In this document: positions 34,879-45,163 of the stretch, piece by piece
Layout of the letters: the number at the start of each line of letters is the position of its first letter
Position numbering within the stretch: the stretch's first letter is position 1
Source: Holdemania massiliensis AP2
GTDB taxonomy: Bacteria > Bacillota_I > Bacilli_A > Erysipelotrichales > Erysipelotrichaceae
Reading direction: 5' to 3'
Length of the DNA stretch: 64,000 nucleotides
Assembly: GCF_000327285.1 (NCBI RefSeq)
Contig: NZ_HE998567.1
Coordinates: forward strand, 822,290-886,289
Translations under genes and position numbers: made by a program
Notes under the pieces: model-generated
What the model was told of the DNA's origin: nothing
Databases searched by the model: none
What the model saw: only the letters and a program-made list of their open reading frames with translations

Positions 34879-35624
34879 CGCTTATCCCCCGCTTCCTTTT
34901 GGATCAGGATGATCGTGATGTTGTCATAACCACCCTGCAGAAGCGCCAGATTCATCAGCTGCTTGCTTTTGCCCTGCAGCGTCTGACGCGGATCGAGCAT
35001 TACTTTGGCAATCACGCTGTCCGGCACATAACCATGCAGGCCATCCGAACACAATAAAAACGTATCGACCGGATCGTCAATCCGGGTTAAATCAATGCGG
35101 ATATTCGACCAGATTCCCAACGCGTTGGTCAGCATGTTCCGCTTCGGATGATTCATCATCTCTTCTTCGCTCAGCTCGCCATGATTGACCAGCTCCTGCA
35201 CCAGCGTGTGATCCTGCGTCAGGCAGCGGAAGCTGCCATCCTGAAAGGAAGCATAGGCACGGCTGTCGCCGATGTTGATCACATAGCTGCCCTGCGGGAT
35301 CAGCAGCACGCCGACTAACGTCGTCCCCATCCCCTGATAATCCTTGCGGGTCGTGGAAAGGGTGAACACCGTGTCGTTAGCCTTGCGCACCTGATAGCGC
35401 AGCCACGTCAGAGCCTCTTCCTCATCCTTGAACCCCTGGTTCGCGCTGAACACCTCGCTGAAATACTGAATTGCCGTCTGCGAAGCGACATCACCGGAAT
35501 TGCCTCCGCCGATCCCATCGCAGACCAAAGCGAAAACATCGCCAACCTCATTGGAGGCGATGACATAGCTGTCCTGATTGCACGCGCGGACTAAGCCGGT
35601 ATCCGTAGCGCCGAAGCACTTCAT
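34875..35624 (-). CDS. prpC: PP2C-family serine/threonine phosphatase
   Basis: 249 residues with PPM motifs 'TDTGLVRACNQDSYVI', 'VCDGIGGGNSGDVAS', 'INIGDSRAY' and 'LLCSDGLHGYV', and a final 'GGYDNITIILI', giving the two-metal aspartate set. Reverses PrkC phosphorylation. Four-base overlaps with both rlmN and prkC indicate strict coupling. Confidence 0.95.
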
Positions 35625-36664
35625 TGTTGGCGCATCCTTTCATGCTTGGCGCGCAGCTGACCGCAGGCTGCGTCGATATCGTTGCCGTGCTCCTGGCGCA
35701 GCGTCGCTTTCACACCCTGCTTCATCAAGGCATCGTAAAACCGCATCGCGGATTTGTAATCCGTACTCTTATAGCCGTTTTCATCCACCTGGTTGTACGG
35801 AATCAGATTGACGTAAGCATTCATGCCGCGGATAAGCGCAGCCAGCTTGCCCGCCATTTCCGGCGTATCGTTGACACCTTTGAGCAAAATGTATTCAAAC
35901 GTCAGCCGGCGGTTATTTTCAACGGAATAGCGGCGCAGACAGGCCATCAGCGGACCTAAAGGATAGGCTTTATTGACAGGCATGATTTTGCTTCTGAGCT
36001 CATCGGTCGGAGCGTGCAGCGAAATCGCCAGATTGTACTGCTTGTGTTCGGCCGCAAACCGATCAATGCTCGGGACCAGTCCGCTGGTCGAAATCGTAAT
36101 ATGCCGAGCGCCGATGGCCAACCCCTTATCATGGTTAATCGTGTTGCAGAAATTCAAAACGTTGTCATAGTTGTCAAACGGTTCGCCTGTGCCCATAACG
36201 ACGACATGCGAAATCCGATCAGGTTCTTTATCCAGCTCCAGCTGCACGCTCATAACCTGGGCGACCATTTCACCGCTGGTCAGATCCCGCTGCTTCTTCA
36301 ACAAACCGCTGGCACAGAACGTACAGCCCATGTTGCAGCCGATCTGCGAAGTCACGCATAAGGAACGGCCGTAGTTATAAGTCATTAACACGCACTCAAC
36401 GAAGGCGCCGTCGCCCAGTTCAAATAAAAACTTAATCGTTCCGTCGCGCGACACCTGCTTTTCAACGAGCTGAATCGGATTGATGCAGAACTGCGCGTTC
36501 AGCTGAGCGATCATGTCCTTGCTTAAATCGGTCATCTGATCAAATGTGACGGCATGTTTGCGGTACAGCCATTGAAAAATCTGATCGGCCCGATATTTTT
36601 TCCAGCCTAAACTAAGAACGAGTTCTTCCAGTTGTAAGTAACTGTAATCATAAATTGTTTTCAT
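35621..36664 (-). CDS. rlmN: 23S rRNA (adenine-2503-C2)-methyltransferase (radical SAM)
   Basis: 347 residues. The radical SAM cluster motif is CNMGCTFC (C-x3-C-x2-C) followed by ASGLLKKQRDLT. A second cysteine near the C-terminus, in 'DIDAACGQLR', is the methyl-carrying cysteine. RlmN methylates A2503 of 23S rRNA and A37 of some tRNAs. Standard position between rsmB and the phosphatase. Confidence 0.96.
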   Translation of the reverse strand: MKTIYDYSYLQLEELVLSLGWKKYRADQIFQWLYRKHAVTFDQMTDLSKDMIAQLNAQFCINPIQLVEKQVSRDGTIKFLFELGDGAFVECVLMTYNYGRSLCVTSQIGCNMGCTFCASGLLKKQRDLTSGEMVAQVMSVQLELDKEPDRISHVVVMGTGEPFDNYDNVLNFCNTINHDKGLAIGARHITISTSGLVPSIDRFAAEHKQYNLAISLHAPTDELRSKIMPVNKAYPLGPLMACLRRYSVENNRRLTFEYILLKGVNDTPEMAGKLAALIRGMNAYVNLIPYNQVDENGYKSTDYKSAMRFYDALMKQGVKATLRQEHGNDIDAACGQLRAKHERMRQQ

Positions 36665-36694
36665 AGTATCACCGTCCCTTATTCTACCATATTT

Positions 36695-37933
36695 TTAACG
36701 GCGGCGGATCATTTTCGCGATATAAAAGCCATCCTGATCCCCTTCGTCCGGGAAGAACGTTTTCTCATCCTGCAGTTCAAAATCCGGATGCTGGGCTAAA
36801 AACGCTGACGTCTGCTTGTCATTTTCCTTGCGGTTGAGCGTGCAGGTGCTGTAAACCAGCGTCCCGCCCACCCGGCACAGCGGCGCGCAGTGGTTTAAAA
36901 TTTCCGCCTGCAGATTGGCAATTTCGTCCAATGCTTCTGGGGTTAAGCGCAGAAGAATCTCCGGCTTATGCCGCAGCACGCCCAAACCGCTGCACGGCAC
37001 ATCCAAAAGCACCTTGTCAAACTGCCGGCCAGCCAGCTGCTGATCAGCACAGGCAGCATCCAGCATCCGGGTTTCAATGATTGAAGCCCCGACGCGCTGC
37101 GCCGCTTCTTCCACTAATTTTAAACGGTGCGGATGCAGATCGCAGGCCAGAATCGAGCCCTGATTGTCCATCATCGCCGCCAGCTGCGTCGTCTTGGTTC
37201 CCGGAGCGCTGCAGGCGTCAAAGACGGATTCCCCTGGTTGAGGATCCAGCCACAGCGCGACCTGTTGGCTGGATCGATCCTGGATGACGATTTTCCCTTC
37301 GCCAAGCCAAGGATCAGCGACGGGATTGCCGGTGGTCGAAATCGTCCAGCCATTGGACTGCAAAGTCCAGTTCGGGCGCAAAATCAGCTCCTCGGCTTTC
37401 AGCTTCAGCGGATTGATCCGCACGCTGACCGCCGCTTCTTCTAAATCGGCCAGTGCGATCGAACGCATTTTATCCTCCCCGTAATGGGCTTTCCACAGAT
37501 TTAACAACCATTGCGGATGGCTGGTGACCAATGCCAGATTTGCGATGGAATCCGGCTGGGGCAGCGGTCTCTGTCCCCGCCGCAGCACTTGCCTTAACAC
37601 CGCGTTGACCAACCCTTTCATTGGCTGCGGGCACATCTTTACGGCCTCGTTAACAACCGCGTAGTCAGTGCCCTTATCCAGATAAAAAAGCTGGTACACG
37701 CTCATATCCAGCAGCACTGCGACCTTGGCTTCCGGGATCCGCTTCACCAAATCCCGCCATTGCCAGCGCAGCGGCTCCCGATGACGCAGCACACCGTACA
37801 GGACAGCCGTCACCCAGCGCTTTTCTTCCTCACTGAGCGCCAAGCCATGCTGACGCAGCCACAAACTGGCATATTGTCCTTCATTGATCACCGCATGCAA
37901 GCCCTGCCATGCGGTTTTTCTCGTATTGTTCAT
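36695..37933 (-). CDS. rsmB: 16S rRNA (cytosine-967-C5)-methyltransferase
   Basis: 412 residues from the ATG at 37933 (AAAGGAG site); a longer frame upstream lacks one. The NusB-like RNA-binding domain (1-130) precedes a Rossmann methylase: 'SVFDACSAPGTKTTQLA' binds SAM, 'LLDVPCSGLGVL' and 'LVYSTCTLN' carry the two catalytic cysteines. Followed by rlmN. The def and fmt genes that often precede rsmB are absent. Confidence 0.94.
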   Translation of the reverse strand: MNNTRKTAWQGLHAVINEGQYASLWLRQHGLALSEEEKRWVTAVLYGVLRHREPLRWQWRDLVKRIPEAKVAVLLDMSVYQLFYLDKGTDYAVVNEAVKMCPQPMKGLVNAVLRQVLRRGQRPLPQPDSIANLALVTSHPQWLLNLWKAHYGEDKMRSIALADLEEAAVSVRINPLKLKAEELILRPNWTLQSNGWTISTTGNPVADPWLGEGKIVIQDRSSQQVALWLDPQPGESVFDACSAPGTKTTQLAAMMDNQGSILACDLHPHRLKLVEEAAQRVGASIIETRMLDAACADQQLAGRQFDKVLLDVPCSGLGVLRHKPEILLRLTPEALDEIANLQAEILNHCAPLCRVGGTLVYSTCTLNRKENDKQTSAFLAQHPDFELQDEKTFFPDEGDQDGFYIAKMIRRR

Positions 37934-38011
37934 CCGCCCTGCTCCTTTGCTTCTTATTGAATCCACTACCGCGGTTTCGCAGTCAGTGCTTGTCTTCATT
38001 GCTTCACGCCG

Positions 38012-40177
38012 CTAATCCAGAATCAGTGGATTGACATCAATGCTCAAATGCGCCTGAGCCCGTTGTGAGCGATACTCTTCCAAGACTTGGGAAAGAACCG
38101 CTTTCATCTGATCCAGATTTTTGCTTTTCAGCACCAAGCGGCTGCGGTAACGATCCTGCAGCTTAAACAAATCGCTCGGCCCCAGCACCTTAAACGCGTC
38201 GGTCTGTCTCAGCGCCTGGGCAAACCATTGCGCCGACTGCTTCGGCCGCTCCGGATGGCTGTCGGAAAAGGTCAATGCGATCAAATAGGTATACGGCGGG
38301 TAACCGCCTAAATGCCGATACTGCATTTCCTGATAGAAAAATCCGGAATAATCCTGCCGGCTGCCGGCTGCCACAGCAAAATGATTCGGATCAAAAGCCT
38401 GAATAATCACTTCGCCGGGCGTTGACGAACGACCACTGCGGCCGGCAGCCTGCATGATCAGATCAAAGGTCATTTCCACACTGCGAAAATCCGGCCGGGC
38501 GGTTCCGGCATCGGCATTGAGAATGCCGACCAGAGTCACCTGCGGATAATCCAGACCTTTGGCAATCATCTGCGTGCCCACAAGAATATCTGCTTCATGG
38601 TGCCCGAATTGTTCCAACAGCGTCTGGTGTGCCTGTTTGCGCGAGGTTGTATCGGCATCCATGCGCAGGATCCGAGCCTGCGGGAATAACCGAGCAACTT
38701 CCTCTTCCAGCTTCTGGGTGCCGTAACCCGGAGCCGCAAACGTCCGGGAACCGCATTTCGGGCAGACGGTAATTAACGGATATTCCGACCCGCACAGATG
38801 ACATTTCATCTTGTTGATTGATTTATGATAGGAAAGCGCCACATCACAATGCGGACACTGCAAGGTTTCCCCGCACTGGCCGCACTTGATCAGCGGGCTG
38901 TACCCACGCCGGTTCAATAACAGAATCACCTGTTCTTTCCGGTCTAAGCGTTCCGCAATCTTCTGTTTCAGCTCATCGCTGAGAATGCCTGACTGCGAGC
39001 GGCTCTGATTCTTCATGTCCACAACGGTACAGACCGGCAGCTGACGGTTGACCCGCTCTTTCAGCTCCGTCAGTCCATAGACGCCTTTTAACGCTCGGGC
39101 ATAGGATTCTAAGGAAGGCGTTGCGCTGCCCAAAATCACCTTGCAGCCAAAATACTGCGCGCGATGAATTGCGATATCGCGGCAATGATACTGCGGCAGC
39201 GAGTCCTGCTTATAGCTGGAATCATGTTCCTCATCCAGGATGATCAAGCCCAAATGATCAAATGGCATAAAAACCGCTGAGCGCGTGCCGACGACAATCG
39301 ACGCCTGCTTTTCAAAGACGCGGCAGTATTGTTCATATTTCTGTTGATTGTTCAGCGCGGAATGATAGATCGCAACCTCGGTTGGAAAACGCCCTTTGAC
39401 CCGCGCGACCATCTGCGGTGTCAGTGAGATTTCCGGCACCAGAATCAAAACCTGTTTGCCCTGGTTCAGCACTTGCCGGGCCAGATGCAGATAGACCTCG
39501 GTTTTCCCGCTGCCGGTCACGCCGTGCAGCAACATGACCGCTTTGGAGCTGGTTTCAATCTCATGAACAACCCGCTGCTGATCGGCATTGAGCGGCAAAA
39601 AGGCTTCGGCTTGGGCAGCCTGAGGGACGCTGGCTTTTACGGTTCGGCTGTCCAGTCGGACACAGCCCAGCTTTTCCAAGGTCCGCGTGATCGCCGGCGA
39701 TTGTTTGCGCCAGAGCGACAAGCCTGTCGGTCCCTGTTGCTTCAGCCAGTCCAGCACTTCCTTCTGCCGCGGCGTTAAGTGAGGATGATCGGCAACATAA
39801 ACCGCAATCTGTTCCATTTTAATTTTCTGATTGGAGCTTTTCGGCTTCAGCTTCGACGGCAGCATCGCCTGAAAACAGGAGATTACCGGAGACAGGGTAT
39901 CCTTCGCCATCCACTTGGCCAGATCAAACAATTCCGGTGTGATCAGCGCGTTCTCATCAAGCACTGCCAAAATCGGTTTTAATGGACGGCCCTTAGCTAA
40001 CGTTTTCGCTGGATCTTCTACTTCCGCCACTTCATCGACGAATCCGACGATCTGCCGGCCGTTAAAATCAACGATCACCCGCTTGCCTTTTTCCGCCGGA
40101 AGCTGCAGCGCATCATAGGAATAAACCTGGTCCAGCTGCAAAACTGGATGCTCAATCCAAACTTTCGCTACGCGCAT
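38012..40177 (-). CDS. priA: Primosomal replication restart helicase PriA
   Basis: 721 residues: N-terminal 3'-DNA-binding domain, winged helix, then Walker A in 'LLHGVTGSGKTEVYLH', 'LILDEEHDSSYKQ' (DEEH box), and a zinc insertion with eight cysteines (CGQCGETLQCPHC, CHLCG, CPKCG). 'MQAAGRSGRSSTPGEVIIQ' (in pieces) is helicase motif VI. It reloads the replicative helicase at stalled forks. First gene of the long minus-strand housekeeping block. Confidence 0.95.
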   Translation of the reverse strand: MRVAKVWIEHPVLQLDQVYSYDALQLPAEKGKRVIVDFNGRQIVGFVDEVAEVEDPAKTLAKGRPLKPILAVLDENALITPELFDLAKWMAKDTLSPVISCFQAMLPSKLKPKSSNQKIKMEQIAVYVADHPHLTPRQKEVLDWLKQQGPTGLSLWRKQSPAITRTLEKLGCVRLDSRTVKASVPQAAQAEAFLPLNADQQRVVHEIETSSKAVMLLHGVTGSGKTEVYLHLARQVLNQGKQVLILVPEISLTPQMVARVKGRFPTEVAIYHSALNNQQKYEQYCRVFEKQASIVVGTRSAVFMPFDHLGLIILDEEHDSSYKQDSLPQYHCRDIAIHRAQYFGCKVILGSATPSLESYARALKGVYGLTELKERVNRQLPVCTVVDMKNQSRSQSGILSDELKQKIAERLDRKEQVILLLNRRGYSPLIKCGQCGETLQCPHCDVALSYHKSINKMKCHLCGSEYPLITVCPKCGSRTFAAPGYGTQKLEEEVARLFPQARILRMDADTTSRKQAHQTLLEQFGHHEADILVGTQMIAKGLDYPQVTLVGILNADAGTARPDFRSVEMTFDLIMQAAGRSGRSSTPGEVIIQAFDPNHFAVAAGSRQDYSGFFYQEMQYRHLGGYPPYTYLIALTFSDSHPERPKQSAQWFAQALRQTDAFKVLGPSDLFKLQDRYRSRLVLKSKNLDQMKAVLSQVLEEYRSQRAQAHLSIDVNPLILD

Positions 40178-40295
40178 ACCCTCACCTCCGAATTCTGTCC
40201 TTAATCATACCATAATTTAAACGCGGCGAAAATGGCCGATCGGAAAAAGCAGGCTTCGTTCCATGGCTCTGAAATCCATTCTGCCGGCTTTCTGT

Positions 40296-40916
40296 TTACT
40301 GGCTTCCCGTTTCCTGCCGCTGGAGTTTGCGGCAGGTCCGGTAAAACTTTTGATACGACATGCCGCTTTGTGCGATCAGTTCTTTGGATGGCCGGCTCTT
40401 TTGCCGCCATTGATGATACAGCGGCATAAATTCCGACGGCACCCTCAGCGGGGGACGGCCTAAATGCACACCCTTTTCCTTGGCGATCCGAATGCCCTCA
40501 GCCTGCCGCTGGCGAATCATCTTCCGCTCATTTTCCGCGACAAACGAAAGCAGTTCCAGAACCAGATTGCAGATCAGCGTGCCGACCAGATCCTGATCGA
40601 CGCTGGTATCGAGAATCGGCATATCGAGAATTTTGATATGAACTCTGCGCGTGCGCGTAATCCATTTCCACTCTTCCAGAATTTCTTCATAATTGCGCCC
40701 CAGCCGATCCAGACTTTGAACAACAATTAAATCTCCCGGCTTGACCTTGCGGCGTGTAAGCTTCTGATAGCTTGGCCGATTGAAATCTTTTCCGCTGAGC
40801 TTATCCATATAAATCCGCTGCGGGGCAACGCCATACGCAATGAGTTCTTTCATCTGCCGCTCAATGTTCTGATCTTTTGAGGATACGCGGACATATCCAT
40901 AAATCGTCTGTGACAT
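40296..40916 (-). CDS. Serine recombinase (resolvase/invertase family)
   Basis: 206 residues from the ATG at 40916, which has GGAGGAGG upstream. The catalytic domain has the nucleophile serine in 'YGYVRVSSKDQNIERQ' and arginines in 'VQSLDRLGRNYEEI'. The long E helix 'ENERKMIRQRQAEGIRIAKEKGVHLGRPP' (in pieces) leads to a C-terminal helix-turn-helix (SKELIAQSGMSYQKFYR). It would catalyse site-specific resolution or inversion through a 5'-phosphoserine. No transposase is nearby; palindromes in the flank at 40968-41148 are candidate binding sites. Confidence 0.88.
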   Translation of the reverse strand: MSQTIYGYVRVSSKDQNIERQMKELIAYGVAPQRIYMDKLSGKDFNRPSYQKLTRRKVKPGDLIVVQSLDRLGRNYEEILEEWKWITRTRRVHIKILDMPILDTSVDQDLVGTLICNLVLELLSFVAENERKMIRQRQAEGIRIAKEKGVHLGRPPLRVPSEFMPLYHQWRQKSRPSKELIAQSGMSYQKFYRTCRKLQRQETGSQ

Positions 40917-40967
40917 AACTTCCTCCTCCATGAATTCATTACATCATAGACTCAGAAAAAAAGAGAA

Positions 40968-41148
40968 GGTAAAAATTACCTCCGATTTTTGCAAGGGACT
41001 GTACTAAAAAGGTGTACCTTTTTGAAACAGGTGGGACAAGCTGTAAAAATTACCAGGAAAAGCCAAAATAGGTTTTGACAGGATTCGATCTACCTATTAA
41101 AATAAAGAATAGAGAAGTTTGATCAGTGTTTTATAAAAGTACACTTTA
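40968..41148. repeat. Cluster of small palindromes next to the serine recombinase
   Basis: The gene-free interval upstream of the recombinase holds four dyads: GGTAA-AAA-TTACC (40968-40980), a second copy of its core GTAAAAATTACC (41043-41054), AAAAAGGT-GT-ACCTTTTT (41006-41023) and AAAGT-AC-ACTTT (41137-41148). The last two share an A/T-rich arm with a central GTAC or GTGTAC. Spaced dyads are typical of resolvase sites and autoregulatory operators. Confidence 0.55.
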
Positions 41149-41170
41149 CTGAAACGATGAAGGAGTGTGA

Positions 41171-41404
41171 TTGAGGATGGCATTAATCGATGAAGTCGCG
41201 GATCAATGCGGATTGTTCATCTCCGATTTAAAAGCACAGGACAATCACTCCGTCGTTGCCGGAGTTTTAAAACAGATCGACGCCGAGGCCTTTTCGGCTG
41301 CGGACTGGAATCATTTCATGGCTTATCTGTTTGAAGAAGAGGAAACGTTCACGGACGTGAAGCAGGCCCGGCAAGCATGTCTGGATAAATTGAAACCCCA
41401 ATAA
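41171..41404 (+). CDS. Small hypothetical protein
   Basis: 77 residues if the TTG at 41171 is used (AAGGAG five bases upstream), or 75 from the ATG at 41177. An acidic helical protein (ALIDEVADQCGLFISDLKAQ, HFMAYLFEEEETFTDVKQAR) with no family recognised. Followed by an intrinsic terminator, and opposite in direction to the recombinase. The good ribosome site and terminator support a real gene. Confidence 0.6.
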   Translation: MRMALIDEVADQCGLFISDLKAQDNHSVVAGVLKQIDAEAFSAADWNHFMAYLFEEEETFTDVKQARQACLDKLKPQ

Positions 41405-41424
41405 GGAGCGCAAGCTTCTTTTTT
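41403..41424 (+). terminator. Terminator of the small hypothetical gene
   Basis: AAGGAGC, GCAA loop, GCTTCTT and TTTTC, starting at the stop codon (one G-U pair). Confidence 0.65.
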
Positions 41425-41433
41425 CTTGGATAA

Positions 41434-41469
41434 AAAGAAAAAGTGATTCTCCGCATGAGAGTATCACTT
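41434..41469 (-). terminator. Terminator of the suf operon
   Basis: On the minus strand AAGTGAT, loop with internal CTC/GAG pairing, and ATCACTT followed by TTTCTTTTT. It lies 42 bases after the cyclo-ligase stop. Confidence 0.8.
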
Positions 41470-41510
41470 GATCCAATAAGTCAAAAGATTTGTTTTCTTT
41501 CTGTTCAAGT

Positions 41511-42068
41511 TTATAGCGAGCCTTGTTCTGTAAGAATCATATCCAGCGGTATATCAAAGACTTCCGGCTGGAAATTCTCTACGCGCTGCATCGTGTAAGC
41601 CAGTCCGACCTTCAGACCGGAAAAATGACACAATACTGAATCATAATAGCCCCGGCCATAGCCGATGCGATTCTTTTCCAAATCAAAGCCCACCACCGGC
41701 ACAATCATCAGCTCCAGCTCGGACAGCTCCGCTTTGTGCGAAGGCTGGGCAACAGGTTCCAAAAGTTCAAACCGGGAAGGAAGGCAGTCCTGTAAACCTG
41801 TAATCCAGTAGAAATCCAGGGTATTCATGCCATCCCGCACAACACATTTAGGCACGGCAACCTGTTTTCCCTGATCTAAAAGATGCTGCAGGATCCGCCG
41901 GGTATCGGCTTCATCCTGGATTGAAATATACAGGCCGATCTTTTGGTAGGGTTCCTGCACCTTCATCAGCTGTTCCCGAATATTTTCATCAAACTGGGCC
42001 TTTAACAAGGGCGGCAGCTCATGCCGCTTCATCTGCGCCAGCTTCCGCAGGGCTTTTTTATCCAACAC
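41511..42068 (-). CDS. fthC: 5-formyltetrahydrofolate cyclo-ligase
   Basis: 185 residues: '[14 protein letters not shown]' start, '[21 protein letters not shown]', and the ATP/substrate motif '[22 protein letters not shown]', which is the MTHFS hallmark. It converts 5-formyl-THF to 5,10-methenyl-THF with ATP. Its start overlaps the end of sufB by 11 bases, so it is translated as part of the SUF operon, an unusual location for it. Confidence 0.93.
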   Translation of the reverse strand: MLDKKALRKLAQMKRHELPPLLKAQFDENIREQLMKVQEPYQKIGLYISIQDEADTRRILQHLLDQGKQVAVPKCVVRDGMNTLDFYWITGLQDCLPSRFELLEPVAQPSHKAELSELELMIVPVVGFDLEKNRIGYGRGYYDSVLCHFSGLKVGLAYTMQRVENFQPEVFDIPLDMILTEQGSL

Positions 42069-43467
42069 TGCCCTCCATATCCAGCTTCAGCAGCTGGTTC
42101 AGCTCAACCGCATATTCCATCGGCAGCTCACGCGTAAACGGCTCCAAAAAGCCCATGATGATCATTTCGGTTGCCTGTGACTTCGTCAATCCGCGCGACA
42201 TCAGATAGAACAGCTGTTCCTCGGAAATCTTGGATACCGTCGCTTCGTGTTCGATTGTTGACGTCCTAGAAGAAGAAACGTTGGTCGGAATCGTATCGCT
42301 GCGGGATTGTTCATCCAGAATCAGCGTGTCGCATTCAACTTTGGAACGGGCATATTCGGCCTTCGGCCCATGCTGAACCAGACCGCGGTAATTCACCTCA
42401 CCGCCTAACCGGGAGACCGATTTGGAAATAATCGTACTCGACGTATGCGGCGCCAGATGAATCATCTTCGCTCCGGCATCCTGGATCTGATGGCGGGCAG
42501 CCACGGCGATGGAAATGCACATTCCGCGGGCATATTCACCGACCAACAGACACGCCGGGTATTTCATATTTGTTTGGGAACCAATGTTGCCGTCAATCCA
42601 CTCCATCGCCCCATGCGCGTAGACTTTCGCCCGCTTGGTCACGAGATTGATGATGTTGTCCGACCAGTTCTGCACTGTCGAGTACCGGCACTTGCCGCCT
42701 TCCTTGATGATGATCTCCACCACGGCGGCATGCAGCGAATCCTTGGAATAGGTCGGTGCGGTGCAGCCTTCAACATAATGCACATCCGCTCCCTCATCGA
42801 CGATGATCAGGGTTCTCTCAAACTGACCCATCTGCTCCGAATTGATGCGGAAATAGGACTGCAGCGGTTTTTCCAGCTTTACCCCTTTCGGGACATAGAT
42901 GAAGGATCCGCCCGACCACACCGCACTGTTCAGAGCAGCAAATTTGTTGTCGGTATACGGAACAACGCTGGCAAAATATTCTTTCAACAGCTCTGGATAC
43001 TGCTGCAAGGCAGAATCGGTATCCAAGAAAATAACGCCTTTTTCCTCGACCTCTTTCAGCATGTTGTGATAGACGGTTTCGGATTCATACTGGGTGTTGA
43101 CGCCGGCCAGAAACTTCTGTTCCGCCTCCGGAATTCCCAGCTTATCAAAGGTTTCTTTAATTGTTTCCGGCACTTCCTCCCAATCCGTTTCTTTCTTGTT
43201 GCTTGGACGGATATAGTAGGTATAGTCGTCAAAATTCAGGCTGCTTAAATCCGGTCCCCAGTCCTGAATCGGCATGCTGACAAAGGCATCATAGGCTTTC
43301 AGACGGAAATCCAGCATCCACTGCGGTTCGTTTTTGATCTGAGAAATCTCAATCACGGTTTCCCGCGTCAATCCTTTTTTCGTCTTGAAGACGCTGACAT
43401 CCTCATCATGAAAGCCGTATTGGTAATCGTCCTGTGTTTTCAGGACTGCTTCTTGTTCGCGGCTCAT
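42058..43467 (-). CDS. sufB: Fe-S cluster assembly scaffold SufB
   Basis: 469 residues from the ATG at 43467, overlapping the sufU stop (ATGA) with GGGAGA upstream; an ATG 15 bases further up lies inside sufU. Typical SufB sequence: '[24 protein letters not shown]' (in pieces), '[20 protein letters not shown]', '[24 protein letters not shown]' (in pieces). Forms the SufBC(D) complex that builds iron-sulfur clusters. The beta-helix core and C-terminal helices are intact. Confidence 0.96.
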   Translation of the reverse strand: MSREQEAVLKTQDDYQYGFHDEDVSVFKTKKGLTRETVIEISQIKNEPQWMLDFRLKAYDAFVSMPIQDWGPDLSSLNFDDYTYYIRPSNKKETDWEEVPETIKETFDKLGIPEAEQKFLAGVNTQYESETVYHNMLKEVEEKGVIFLDTDSALQQYPELLKEYFASVVPYTDNKFAALNSAVWSGGSFIYVPKGVKLEKPLQSYFRINSEQMGQFERTLIIVDEGADVHYVEGCTAPTYSKDSLHAAVVEIIIKEGGKCRYSTVQNWSDNIINLVTKRAKVYAHGAMEWIDGNIGSQTNMKYPACLLVGEYARGMCISIAVAARHQIQDAGAKMIHLAPHTSSTIISKSVSRLGGEVNYRGLVQHGPKAEYARSKVECDTLILDEQSRSDTIPTNVSSSRTSTIEHEATVSKISEEQLFYLMSRGLTKSQATEMIIMGFLEPFTRELPMEYAVELNQLLKLDMEGSVG

Positions 43468-43913
43468 TGATTTTTCTCCCATTCTTCAATCATTTCCTGC
43501 ATCGCTTTCCAGCCGATCGTCGCACATTTGATGCGATTGGCCTGCTTGCTGACATTTTTAAAGGCAATTGCCTCCTGCAGCAGCTCCGGATCATAATTCT
43601 GCTCTTCAATCATCGCAAAGTAATCGGCGATGATCGCTTTGGCTTCAGCAATGCTTTTGCCTTTGAGCAGCTCCGTCATAATCGAGGTGGACGAGGTGGA
43701 AATCGTACAGGCCACCCCATCGAAACGCACGTCTTCAATGCTGCCGTTAGGATTGATCTTGGACTGCACTGTAATATCGTCAATACAGGATTCTGAAGCC
43801 ATGTGTACCTGATGATAGCCCGCTTCTTCCGTCAGCTGGTGATTGTGGGGATATTGATAATGATCCATGATGATCTGACGCAGGATCATCGGATCGTCTA
43901 ACATACTGGACAT
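43464..43913 (-). CDS. sufU: Sulfur transfer/scaffold protein SufU
   Basis: 149 residues of the IscU/SufU fold with three cysteines in the expected places: 'SESCIDDI', 'VACTIS' and 'RIKCATIGW'. The family's zinc-binding aspartate would be in the 'SESCIDD' loop. SufU accepts persulfide from SufS. In Gram-positive SUF operons it lies between sufS and sufB, as here. The first motif is C-I-D-D, where C-G-D usually occurs, a small deviation. Confidence 0.93.
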   Translation of the reverse strand: MSSMLDDPMILRQIIMDHYQYPHNHQLTEEAGYHQVHMASESCIDDITVQSKINPNGSIEDVRFDGVACTISTSSTSIMTELLKGKSIAEAKAIIADYFAMIEEQNYDPELLQEAIAFKNVSKQANRIKCATIGWKAMQEMIEEWEKNQ

Positions 43914-43930
43914 AAACTTCCTCCTTTCGA

Positions 43931-45163
43931 TCAGAAGAACAGACCGACGCAGTTTTCCAGCGTGATTTCACTGCACGCCTGGACAAACCGGTCGACGTCT
44001 TCTTTGGTGTTGTAAAAATACAAACTGGCACGGATCGTTTCCGAAGTTTTTAAGACATTGAGCAAAATTTTTGCACAATGATTGCCGGAACGCACAGCGA
44101 TCCCCTGAGAATTCAGATAGCCCGCCGCATCCTGGGCAAAGACATCCTTCACATTAAAGGCGATGATGCCGGTCGGCGAGGTTGGGTTATACAGAATCAG
44201 ATGATCCAGTTTTTTCAGTTTTTCAATCGCATAGGCCTTCAGCTCGTGCTCATAGGCCTGAATCTGTTCCATTCCGATGCTTTCCAGATAGCGCACGGCC
44301 TGCTGCAGACCCAGCACTCCTTCAATGTTGGGCGTACCGGCTTCAAATTTATACGGCGCGTCTTTGAGCAGGATGTTGCCGCACATATCAAAGCGGGCGT
44401 TGCTGCCGCCCCCGAGCATAAACGGATCGGTTTTCTGCAGCAGTTCATATTTTCCATACAACACGCCGATGCCGGTCGGGCCACACATCTTATGCGCGCT
44501 GAAGGCTAAAAAATCTACTCCCCAGGCTTGGACGTCGGTCGGCGTATGCGGCACCGACTGCGCGCCATCGCAGACGACAATCGCTCCGCTTTCGTGCGCA
44601 ATCCGGGTCATTTCTTCAATCGGGGCAATATAGCCCAGCACGTTGGTAATGTCCGCCACCGCGACGATCTTGACGTTCTCGTGCATCGCCTGACGGAAGT
44701 TGTCCAGGGTCAGCTGACCGTCCTCGGTTAAAGGGATATATTCAATTTTAGCGCCGGTTTCTTCCGCCACTTTAAACCAGGGCAGAATGTTGGAGGCATG
44801 TTCCGCCTCCGTCGACAAAATAACATCTCCGGCTTTTAAATATTTCCGGCCATAGCCATACGCCACTAAATTCAGCGAAGCGCTGGCTCCGGCCGTAAAG
44901 ACAATTTCTTTCGGCTGGGCATGGATAAACCGCGCGACATCCTCACGGGTCTTCTCATAGGCTTCCGAGACTTGATAGGAAATCTCATAGTCCCCGCGGT
45001 GCACGTTCGCAGTTTGATCGGTATAGTAACGCACGACAGCGTCAATCACACACTGCGGCTTAAACGTGGTCGCCGCGTTGTCCAGATACACTAACGGATG
45101 CGACTGCATCGTGTGATGGTGAAGCATTGGAAAATCCTGTCTTATTTTGAGGACGTCAAACAT
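43931..45163 (-). CDS. sufS: Cysteine desulfurase SufS
   Basis: 410 residues. PLP lysine in 'FLAFSAHKMCGPTGIG' and the catalytic cysteine in 'VRSGNHCAKILL'; N-terminal 'LVYLDNAATTFKP' is the class II desulfurase start. It supplies sulfur from cysteine to SufU. Its start overlaps the end of sufD by 22 bases, with AAGGTG as ribosome site. Confidence 0.96.
   Translation of the reverse strand: MFDVLKIRQDFPMLHHHTMQSHPLVYLDNAATTFKPQCVIDAVVRYYTDQTANVHRGDYEISYQVSEAYEKTREDVARFIHAQPKEIVFTAGASASLNLVAYGYGRKYLKAGDVILSTEAEHASNILPWFKVAEETGAKIEYIPLTEDGQLTLDNFRQAMHENVKIVAVADITNVLGYIAPIEEMTRIAHESGAIVVCDGAQSVPHTPTDVQAWGVDFLAFSAHKMCGPTGIGVLYGKYELLQKTDPFMLGGGSNARFDMCGNILLKDAPYKFEAGTPNIEGVLGLQQAVRYLESIGMEQIQAYEHELKAYAIEKLKKLDHLILYNPTSPTGIIAFNVKDVFAQDAAGYLNSQGIAVRSGNHCAKILLNVLKTSETIRASLYFYNTKEDVDRFVQACSEITLENCVGLFF

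Noticed and set aside
42445-43248. 267-codon plus-strand frame opposite sufB
   Set aside because: It is antisense to an intact sufB and has no start signal or recognisable domain.
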